DNA from: Bacteroidales bacterium
Lineage (GTDB): Bacteria > Bacteroidota > Bacteroidia > Bacteroidales > P3
Assembly: GCA_017647065.1 (NCBI GenBank)
Contig: JAGCLI010000197.1
Coordinates: 1-15,349, forward strand
Reading direction: 5' to 3'
DNA: 15,349 nucleotides
The position numbers and the translations under genes were made by a program. Of this stretch, positions 6,932-13,357 are shown piece by piece. The notes below the pieces were generated by a model. That model saw nothing but the letters and a program-made list of their open reading frames with translations, was not told where the DNA came from and ran no database searches. Each line of letters begins with the position of its first letter. Position 1 is the stretch's first letter.

Positions 6932-8656
6932 ATGAGTTTGGAATTAAGTGAACAAGAATTGCTAAGAAGAGAAGCAACTGTAAAAATGAGAGAATTAGGT
7001 ATAGAACCTTATCCTGCTGCCTTATATGAAGTTAATGCTAAAACAAGTGAAATATTAGAGAAATTTCCACAAGATAATACACTATTTCAACAAGTAAGCA
7101 TAGCAGGTAGAATAATGAGTAGAAGAATTATGGGTGCTGCTTCATTTGTTGAAATACAAGATTCTTGGGGAAGAATTCAATTATATGTAAAAAGAGATGA
7201 AATATGTCCTGAGGAAGATAAAACAATGTATAACACTGTTTTCAAAAAACTTTTGGATATAGGAGATATAATAGGAGTAAAAGGGTATGTATTCATTACT
7301 CAAATGGGTGAAATTTCTATTCATGTAAAAGAACTTACAGTTTTAAGTAAATCAATAAAACCATTGCCTATTGTAAAGGAAAAAGATGGTGTGGTTTACG
7401 ATGCTTTCACCGATACTGAACAACGCTATCGTCAAAGATATTTGGATTTAATAGTAAATCCGAGCGTTAGAGATGTTTTTGCTAAAAGAACAAAAATATT
7501 AAATACTATAAGAGATTTCTTTAATTCATTCGGTTACATAGAAGTAGAAACTCCTGTATTACAATCTATCCCAGGAGGAGCCGCAGCAAGACCATTTATT
7601 ACTCATCACAACACCTTAAACATACCTCTTTATTTAAGAATAGCAAATGAGTTATATCTAAAAAGATTGATAGTTGGAGGATTTGAAGGAGTATATGAAT
7701 TTTCAAGAAACTTCCGTAACGAGGGAATGGATAGAACTCATAATCCAGAATTTACTTGTTTGGAAATTTACGTTGCCTACAAGGATTATTTTTGGATGAT
7801 GGACTTCACTGAACAAATGATAGAAAAAGTAGCACTTGCACTTCATGGACAAACAAAAGTACAATTAGGCGATAAAGAAATAGATTTCAAGCGTCCATTT
7901 GCAAGAGTAAGCATGCGTGATGCCATAAAAGAACATACAGGATATGACATCTACACAATGGAAGAAGAGGATTTAAGAAACGCTTGCAAGCAAATGGGCA
8001 TTGAAGTAGATGACACTATGGGTAAAGGAAAACTAATAGATGAAATCTTTGGAGAAAAATGTGAACATCACTACGTTCAACCTACTTTTATCTATGACTA
8101 TCCAAAAGAAATGTCTCCTTTAACAAAAAAACACAGAAGCATAGAAGGTTTAACTGAAAGATTTGAATTATTTGTTAATGGAAAGGAATTAGCAAATGCT
8201 TACAGTGAATTAAATGACCCAATAGACCAATTGGAAAGATTCCAAGACCAATTGAAACTACAAGAAAGAGGAGATGATGAGGCGATGTATATTGACTATG
8301 ACTTTGTAAGAGCGTTGGAATATGGTATGCCTCCTACCTCAGGAATGGGAATAGGAATAGATAGACTATGTATGTTTATGACAAATTCACCATCTATTCA
8401 AGATGTGCTTTTATTCCCTCAAATGAAACCTGAAAAGAAAGCAACAGTTTCCTCTGATGAACAATTCATAGAACAAGGTGTTCCTGCAGAGTGGGTAGCA
8501 GTTTTAAGAAAAGCAGGAATAAATAAAATAGAAGACTTAAAAGCAGCGAATATAAACAAACTCTTCAACGACCTTAATGGTTTGAGAAAGAAAAATAAAT
8601 TAGATATTCCTGCCTTGAAATTAGAAGAACTATCAGCGTGGGTAGAAAATATATAA
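6932..8656 (+). CDS. lysS: Lysyl-tRNA synthetase, class II
   Basis: The enzyme charges tRNA-Lys with lysine in the cytoplasm. At 574 residues it has the longer form usual in Bacteroidetes. An N-terminal OB-fold anticodon-binding domain covers about 50-140 (SIAGRIMSRRIMGAASFVEIQD). Class II motif 1 is at GYIEVETPVLQ (201-211), motif 2 at FRNEGMDRTHNPEFTCLE (261-278), and motif 3 at SGMGIGIDRLCMF (470-482). After the core, a 65-residue tail (about 510-574) holds a helix-hairpin-like stretch (VLRKAGINKIEDLKAANINK), seen in related Bacteroidetes enzymes. The frame is open back to 6806, but ATG at 6932 follows the promoter and gives the usual MSLELSEQE start. The last 19 bases overlap the S41 protease gene. 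Confidence 0.97.
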   Translation: MSLELSEQELLRREATVKMRELGIEPYPAALYEVNAKTSEILEKFPQDNTLFQQVSIAGRIMSRRIMGAASFVEIQDSWGRIQLYVKRDEICPEEDKTMYNTVFKKLLDIGDIIGVKGYVFITQMGEISIHVKELTVLSKSIKPLPIVKEKDGVVYDAFTDTEQRYRQRYLDLIVNPSVRDVFAKRTKILNTIRDFFNSFGYIEVETPVLQSIPGGAAARPFITHHNTLNIPLYLRIANELYLKRLIVGGFEGVYEFSRNFRNEGMDRTHNPEFTCLEIYVAYKDYFWMMDFTEQMIEKVALALHGQTKVQLGDKEIDFKRPFARVSMRDAIKEHTGYDIYTMEEEDLRNACKQMGIEVDDTMGKGKLIDEIFGEKCEHHYVQPTFIYDYPKEMSPLTKKHRSIEGLTERFELFVNGKELANAYSELNDPIDQLERFQDQLKLQERGDDEAMYIDYDFVRALEYGMPPTSGMGIGIDRLCMFMTNSPSIQDVLLFPQMKPEKKATVSSDEQFIEQGVPAEWVAVLRKAGINKIEDLKAANINKLFNDLNGLRKKNKLDIPALKLEELSAWVENI

Positions 8657-10206
8657 TCATACTCCTTGTAGCACTAATAGCAATAGGATTAGTAGATTTA
8701 CTAATGCCTAAGGTTGTTGATGTTTCCTCTTTAGGACAAAGTAAATTGGATTATGTTATAAATATGATCAACAATCAATATGTTGATCAAGTAAACATTG
8801 ATTCCCTACAAGATAAGGCGATTAGAAACTTTCTTGAAGACCTTGACCCACATTCAGTTTACATGACAAAAGAAGAAATTGCGAAAGAAAACGAAAATCT
8901 TCAAGGCAATTTCGATGGAATAGGAGTACAATTTCGTATAATTGAAGACACAATAGTAGTAGTACAACCCATAGTTGGAGGACCTTCTGCAAAAGCAGGT
9001 ATAATGGCAGGCGATAGAATAGTTAAAGTAAACGATTCTATAGTATGTGGTAAGAATATCACAAACGAAGATGTCTTTAAACTCCTAAAAGGTAAAAGAG
9101 GAACAAAAGTAAAATTAGCAATTAAACGTTCCGATAGCAAAAAACTATTGCATTTTACTATAAAAAGAGATGAAATACCAATACATAGTGTAGAATATAG
9201 CGGAATGATAAACTCTAAGACAGGGTATATCAAACTCTCACAATTCTCTGCTACCTCTCATAAAGAAGTCTATCAAGCGTTAATAAACTTAAAAGAAAAA
9301 GGAATGCAAGAGTTAATCTTCGACCTAAGAGGAAATGGAGGAGGTTATCTTGATGCAGCGATAAACATAGCAGATGAATTTCTACCTGATGGCGATTTAA
9401 TCGTTTATACAAAAGGAAGAGCAAAAGGACGTCAAGATTACTTTGCTTCGTCAAAAGGAATCTTTGAAAAAGGGAAAATAATAGTACTTATAGACGAAGT
9501 ATCTGCCTCTGCTTCTGAAATAGTTGCAGGAGCATTACAAGACAACGATAGAGCAACTATAATAGGAAGACGTAGTTTTGGAAAAGGATTAGTTCAAGAA
9601 CAAAAACAACTCCTTGACGGTAGTGTAGTTCGCCTTACAGTTTCAAGATACTACACTCCAAGTGGTAGATGTATTCAACGTCCTTACACAAATGGAGATA
9701 GCGAAAAATATTACATGGACTTTATTGAGCGATATGCACAAATGGAGAACAATTCCGACACTATTTCACACGCTGATAGTTTAAAATATAAAACAAAAAA
9801 AGGAAGAATAGTCTATGGAGGAGGAGGAATAGAACCTGACAAAGAACTATCGTATAACCTATATAAAAGAAGTGAAAGTTATTCCCTTTTGATAAGAAAA
9901 GGATTAATATACAAATACTGCTTTGACTACCTTGATAAACACAGAGATGAATTTACTCAATTTACAAGTGGAGATAAATTCATAAATGAGTTTAGCGTTA
10001 GTGAAAAGATGTATAAAGAAATGCTACACTTTGCACAAAATCAAGAAGTAAACACTTCTACTATTAGCGAAAAAGAGAAAAAAGAAATAAAACTATTGAT
10101 CAAATCATATTTTGCACAAAACATCTATGGAGATGAATATTTCTATAAACTCTATCTTCAAATAGATGATGATGTACAAAAAGTATTAAAAACAAAAGAA
10201 TTATGA
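8638..10206 (+). CDS. S41 family C-terminal processing protease
   Basis: This 522-residue CtpA/Tsp-type serine protease cuts proteins near their C-termini in the periplasm. It has a membrane anchor or signal at residues 4-20 (YIIILLVALIAIGLV). A PDZ domain occupies about 92-180 (GIGVQFRIIEDTIVVVQPI, PSAKAGIMAGDRIVKVND). The S41 catalytic domain contains FDLRGNGGGYLDAA (228-241). The Ser-Lys dyad is Ser291 in VSASASE and Lys316 in SFGKGLVQ, with the standard spacing of 25. The C-terminal 150 residues are mostly helical. No ATG precedes the anchor in frame; GTG at 8638, inside lysS, gives MGRK plus the hydrophobic stretch, which fits well. The stop overlaps the purM ATG by 4 bases. It could be named ctpA, but the exact orthology cannot be fixed. 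Confidence 0.93.
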   Translation: MGRKYIIILLVALIAIGLVDLLMPKVVDVSSLGQSKLDYVINMINNQYVDQVNIDSLQDKAIRNFLEDLDPHSVYMTKEEIAKENENLQGNFDGIGVQFRIIEDTIVVVQPIVGGPSAKAGIMAGDRIVKVNDSIVCGKNITNEDVFKLLKGKRGTKVKLAIKRSDSKKLLHFTIKRDEIPIHSVEYSGMINSKTGYIKLSQFSATSHKEVYQALINLKEKGMQELIFDLRGNGGGYLDAAINIADEFLPDGDLIVYTKGRAKGRQDYFASSKGIFEKGKIIVLIDEVSASASEIVAGALQDNDRATIIGRRSFGKGLVQEQKQLLDGSVVRLTVSRYYTPSGRCIQRPYTNGDSEKYYMDFIERYAQMENNSDTISHADSLKYKTKKGRIVYGGGGIEPDKELSYNLYKRSESYSLLIRKGLIYKYCFDYLDKHRDEFTQFTSGDKFINEFSVSEKMYKEMLHFAQNQEVNTSTISEKEKKEIKLLIKSYFAQNIYGDEYFYKLYLQIDDDVQKVLKTKEL

Positions 10207-11369
10207 GTACAGATAAATATACATTAAGAGGAGTATCTGCTGCAAAAGAAGACGTACACAACGCAATTAAAAACATTGACAAAGGATTATTCCCAAAAGC
10301 ATTTTGTAAAGTAGTACCTGATATACTTTCATCTGATGAGGACTATTGCATAGTAATGCATGCCGATGGAGCAGGAACAAAATCCTCCCTTGCCTACGCT
10401 TATTGGAAAGAAACAGGAGATATGAGCGTTTGGAAAGGCATAGCAATAGATTCAATAGTAATGAATATTGACGACTTACTTTGCGTAGGAATAACCGATA
10501 ACATACTACTTTCCTCTACAATAGGAAGAAATAAACAACTAATACCAGGCGAAGTAATCTCAGAAATAATAGGAGGAACTGAAGAGTTTTTAAAACAAAT
10601 GAGAGAACTTGGAGTTGGCATTTATTCCACAGGAGGAGAAACCGCAGATGTTGGAGATTTAGTAAGAACAATTATTGTAGATAGCACAGTTACCGCACGA
10701 GCAAAAAGAGAAGATATAATCTCAAATCATAACATAAAACCAGGTAATGTAATAGTAGGACTTGCAAGTTTTGGCAAAGCAACTTACGAAGACGAATACA
10801 ACGGAGGAATGGGAAGTAATGGACTAACCTCTGCACGCCACGATGTATTCTCAAAAACAGTTGGAGAAAAATACCCTGAAACCTATGACAACTCATTACC
10901 AAAAGAAGTAGTCTATTGCGGAGGATTAAACCTTACTGACCCAAGTACAAAAGAAGAAATAACAGCAGGAAAACTTGTACTCTCTCCTACAAGAACCTAC
11001 GCTCCTATTATTGCGAAAATCTTAAAACAATATCGTAAAAAAATAGATGGAATGATTCACTGCTCAGGAGGAGCACAAACAAAAGTTCTACACTTCCTTA
11101 ACGATGGATGTAAAGTAATAAAAGACAATTTATTCCCTATCCCACCGTTGTTTGAAATGATACAACAACAATCAAAAACAGATTGGAATGAAATGTATAA
11201 AGTCTTTAACATGGGACATCGTATGGAAATCTACACCGATGAAGACACTGCGAAAGAAATAATAAAAATCTCACAAGAATTTGGCGTAGAGGCACAAATA
11301 GTAGGAAGAGTAGAAGAAGGAGAAAAGAGCGTAGAAATCTACTCACCATACGGAGTATTCACATACTAA
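10203..11369 (+). CDS. purM: Phosphoribosylformylglycinamidine cyclo-ligase (AIR synthetase)
   Basis: PurM closes the imidazole ring in purine synthesis: FGAM plus ATP gives AIR, ADP and phosphate. The protein has 388 residues, somewhat longer than the roughly 345 of E. coli PurM, as in other Bacteroidetes. Visible motifs are the glycine-rich ATP site HADGAGTKSSLAY (53-65), DSIVMNIDDLLCVG (83-96, matching the PurM D-xxAMNxND-L signature), STGGETADVGDLVR (141-154), GLASFGKATYEDEYNGGMGSNG (about 180-201), and a late GHRMEIY segment. It differs enough from enteric PurM that a PurM-like ATPase of another specificity cannot be wholly excluded, but the motifs favour AIR synthetase. It is coupled to the protease gene by an ATGA overlap, and the next ATG directly follows its stop. 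Confidence 0.85.
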   Translation: MSTDKYTLRGVSAAKEDVHNAIKNIDKGLFPKAFCKVVPDILSSDEDYCIVMHADGAGTKSSLAYAYWKETGDMSVWKGIAIDSIVMNIDDLLCVGITDNILLSSTIGRNKQLIPGEVISEIIGGTEEFLKQMRELGVGIYSTGGETADVGDLVRTIIVDSTVTARAKREDIISNHNIKPGNVIVGLASFGKATYEDEYNGGMGSNGLTSARHDVFSKTVGEKYPETYDNSLPKEVVYCGGLNLTDPSTKEEITAGKLVLSPTRTYAPIIAKILKQYRKKIDGMIHCSGGAQTKVLHFLNDGCKVIKDNLFPIPPLFEMIQQQSKTDWNEMYKVFNMGHRMEIYTDEDTAKEIIKISQEFGVEAQIVGRVEEGEKSVEIYSPYGVFTY

Positions 11370-11855
11370 ATGAAAATAGGAATATTAGTAAGTTGCTCAG
11401 TTGATGAATTTTCACCCAAAAGAGCAGGTGATGAACAAACAGCACACACACTCTTAGAAAAAACACACTCCCTTTACAAAGACTGCAACTACATTATCTG
11501 CACTTGTTATCAATGTAGTAAATACCTAAAAAAAGAAAAAACTCTAAAAAACAAAGTACTAACGATTGAAGAATTCCTTGAAAAAATAGAAAAACCCCTT
11601 AACCTAAACACCCTACCATTTAACGTCCATAAAATAGAAAACTTTGGAAGTTTAGAAATACTTAGCGTAATTAACCCTGTGGTTTGCAACGCCTTAATTG
11701 AGAAAGAAATAAATAAAGCACTTAAGGTCGGTGCAAATTACATATACGTAAAAGACGAAAATTACTATCAACTATTTGACAACTACATTAAAAAAAATAA
11801 AATTGATTTAAAAATCTTTCATATAATTGATTTACTCTCCTATGTCCGAAACTAA
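11370..11855 (+). CDS. Short cysteine-rich protein resembling a reduced LutA/HdrB-type CCG Fe-S protein
   Basis: This is a 161-residue cytoplasmic protein with no signal peptide. Its start MKIGILVSCSVDEFSP recalls the opening of LutA-type proteins (VTC-VD-F-P). Residues 27-71 (LLEKTHSLYKDCNYIICTCYQC, then IEEFLEKI) and 106-158 (CNALIEKEINKALKVGANYI, then IFHIIDLL) each resemble the C-terminal half of a CCG domain: helix, GADxIVTxCxxC, then HLxELL. Cysteines are at 9, 39, 44, 46, 49 and 106. The central CCG motifs are missing and the second half has lost CxxC (it reads VKDENYYQ), so if a cluster binds it must use a reduced ligand set. LutA proteins run to about 240 residues, so about a third is absent. 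The likeness is from memory, not a search. It starts on the base after the purM stop and overlaps the radical SAM gene. Confidence 0.6.
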   Translation: MKIGILVSCSVDEFSPKRAGDEQTAHTLLEKTHSLYKDCNYIICTCYQCSKYLKKEKTLKNKVLTIEEFLEKIEKPLNLNTLPFNVHKIENFGSLEILSVINPVVCNALIEKEINKALKVGANYIYVKDENYYQLFDNYIKKNKIDLKIFHIIDLLSYVRN

Positions 11856-12792
11856 ATACCCATGGGGACACTCACGCCCCTTTAATGCTTACTCTAACTA
11901 TTTTAAAATAAAATATGGACAACGCCTGCAAAAACTCTCCATAGACGCAGGGTTTTCTTGTCCAAATAGAGATGGAAAAATATCTTTTGGAGGATGTAGT
12001 TTTTGCGATAACAACGCCTTTAACCCCTCCTATTGCCCAAACAAAACTATTTATCAGCAAATAGAAGAAGGAATTAGTTTTCACTCTTGGAGATATAAAA
12101 ACGTTAAAAACTATCTCGCTTACTTTCAAGCATATAGTAACACCTACGCCCCACTTGAAGTCTTAAAACAACGCTATCAAGAAGCACTCTCACACCCCAA
12201 TGTAATAGGATTAGTAATTGGTACACGTCCCGATTGCGTTGATAACCAAGTACTTGATTACCTACAAGAATTAAGCGAAAAACATATAATTATACTTGAA
12301 TTTGGAATAGAAAGTTGTTATAATCAAACACTTAAGAGAATAAATCGTGGACATAGTTTCGAGCAAAGCGTGTGGGCGATAGAAGAAAGTGCAAAACGAG
12401 GAATAACTACAGGAGGACACCTAATCTTCGGACTACCTGGCGAGAGCAGAGAAATGTGGTTAGATGAGGCACAAATTCTTAGCGAATTACCATTGCATTC
12501 AATTAAGTTTCACCAACTTATATTAGTAAAAAACACTCCTATCATAAAAGATTGGAAAGAAAATCCCAATGACTTTTTATTTATGAAATTCGATGAATAT
12601 AAGGAATTTATGATAGATTTTCTTGAAAGACTCTCACCACACATAGTAATAGAACGCTTTGCAGGAGAAGTCCCCCCAAGGTTTCAAGAAGGAGGAAGTA
12701 ATTGGGAATTGCTTAGAAATGAGACCCTTGTACAAAAAATAGAGAAAAGAATGATAGAGCGAAACACCTATCAAGGAAGACTTTTTAAATAA
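11842..12792 (+). CDS. Radical SAM protein, YhcC/TIGR01212 family
   Basis: This 316-residue protein is a radical SAM enzyme of the YhcC type, whose substrate is not established. The N-terminus YPWGHSRPFNAYSNYFK and the cluster motif FSCPNRDGKISFGGCSFC (Cys40, Cys52, Cys55; the first gap is long, as in this family) are characteristic, and so are LEFGIESCYNQTLKRINRGH (about 152-171), GGHLIFGLPGE (191-201) and FHQLILVKNTPI. An in-frame TTG at 11827 would add MIYSP; ATG at 11842 gives the normal family start. It overlaps the preceding gene by 14 bases, which suggests coupling and a possible shared function with the Fe-S-like protein before it. It is the last gene of the lysS unit; no plus-strand terminator is evident after it. 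Confidence 0.9.
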   Translation: MSETKYPWGHSRPFNAYSNYFKIKYGQRLQKLSIDAGFSCPNRDGKISFGGCSFCDNNAFNPSYCPNKTIYQQIEEGISFHSWRYKNVKNYLAYFQAYSNTYAPLEVLKQRYQEALSHPNVIGLVIGTRPDCVDNQVLDYLQELSEKHIIILEFGIESCYNQTLKRINRGHSFEQSVWAIEESAKRGITTGGHLIFGLPGESREMWLDEAQILSELPLHSIKFHQLILVKNTPIIKDWKENPNDFLFMKFDEYKEFMIDFLERLSPHIVIERFAGEVPPRFQEGGSNWELLRNETLVQKIEKRMIERNTYQGRLFK

Positions 12793-12796
12793 AAAA

Positions 12797-12819
12797 AACT
12801 ACGCCAATTTGACGTAGTT
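12797..12819 (-). terminator. Intrinsic terminator of the HU-like gene
   Basis: Arms AACTACG (12797-12803) and CGTAGTT (12813-12819) pair around a 9-base loop. On the minus strand the hairpin is followed directly by a run of eight T (complement of 12791-12798), as expected for a terminator of the gene ending at 12854. On the plus strand it is followed by A and G residues, so it should not stop the lysS unit. Confidence 0.75.
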
Positions 12820-12853
12820 AAAAAAGGGGTATAAAGAGAAGAAAGAAAGTTTT

Positions 12854-13258
12854 TTACTCTACTAAACCTTTGATTTCCATGTTCTTTTCTCCAAATTTTG
12901 CTTGCTTTAAATTGTGTTTAAATTTGGTTGAAGGATAAAATCTACAAGAATATCTTGTAATTGAACTCGCATCACATGTATCAATGTCTAATTGACTTTT
13001 TGCGTTCATTTGCGGAATAAACGAACCTAAATAATTGAGTTTCACTGCACTACCGTTAAGAATCGCTTTACTTATTTCAATTTCCAATGCCTTTAAAGTT
13101 GCTATTACATCTGCATAAGTAATTGTAGTTGAGTTCGCTATGCTTTCTGCTAACGTATCTAATGATACGTCTGTGTTTCTAACTAATCTTGCGACATATC
13201 GCTCACCAGGGTTTTGGCCAACGTGAATATCACGTTTAACTTTTACGTAATTTACCAT
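12854..13258 (-). CDS. HU-like DNA-binding protein (Bacteroidetes type)
   Basis: This 134-residue protein matches the HU/IHF fold as found in the Bacteroidetes HU-HIG type family. Residues 46-80 (ITYADVIATLKALEIEIS, LNGSAVKLNYLGSF) correspond to the helix pair and the RVxLxxLGxF strand at the core of HU. Residues 100-115 (ITRYSCRFYPSTKF) correspond to the strand that returns after the DNA-binding arm. The N-terminal 25 residues (YVKVKRDIHVGQNPGERYVA) are extra compared with classical HU, as is usual in this group. The protein probably binds or bends DNA as a dimer. Such genes are common in Bacteroidetes chromosomes, prophages and conjugative elements. It follows the primase-helicase gene on the same strand but is separated from it by a terminator, so it has its own promoter region. 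Confidence 0.85.
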   Translation of the reverse strand: MVNYVKVKRDIHVGQNPGERYVARLVRNTDVSLDTLAESIANSTTITYADVIATLKALEIEISKAILNGSAVKLNYLGSFIPQMNAKSQLDIDTCDASSITRYSCRFYPSTKFKHNLKQAKFGEKNMEIKGLVE

Positions 13259-13290
13259 TTTCTTTAATGTTTTTATTTAATTATTATTGT

Positions 13291-13301
13291 CTTATATATA
13301 T
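13291..13301 (-). promoter_or_regulatory. AT-repeat element upstream of the HU-like gene
   Basis: The minus strand reads ATATATATAAG, 32 bases before the ATG at 13258. The same 11 bases occur upstream of the primase-helicase gene at 15304-15314. No TAnnTTTG box is found in this gap, so this is the best candidate for a promoter element. The sequence is simple and chance is possible. Confidence 0.35.
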
Positions 13302-13315
13302 AAATAGTCGGAAAT

Positions 13316-13349
13316 AAAAAAAAGTATCCAAAAGTGGACACTTTTTTTT
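13316..13349 (-). terminator. Intrinsic terminator of the primase-helicase gene
   Basis: A 14-bp stem (13316-13329 with 13336-13349), core GTATCC / GGACAC flanked by eight A and eight T, loop 13330-13335. The one mismatch on the plus strand (A13326 with C13339) becomes a G-U pair in minus-strand RNA, so it fits transcription from the primase-helicase gene that ends at 13358. It also shields the HU-like gene from read-through. Confidence 0.8.
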
Positions 13350-13357
13350 AATTTTTT

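Noticed and set aside
11827..11841. TTG start for the radical SAM protein
   Set aside because: It adds MIYSP; ATG at 11842 directly precedes the conserved YPWG start.
12797..12819. Bidirectional terminator for the lysS unit
   Set aside because: The plus strand after the stem reads A-rich then GGGG, with no T-run.
13291..13307. TATATA tract as a replication origin or iteron
   Set aside because: There is one short AT-repeat and no tandem iterons or DnaA-box clusters around it.
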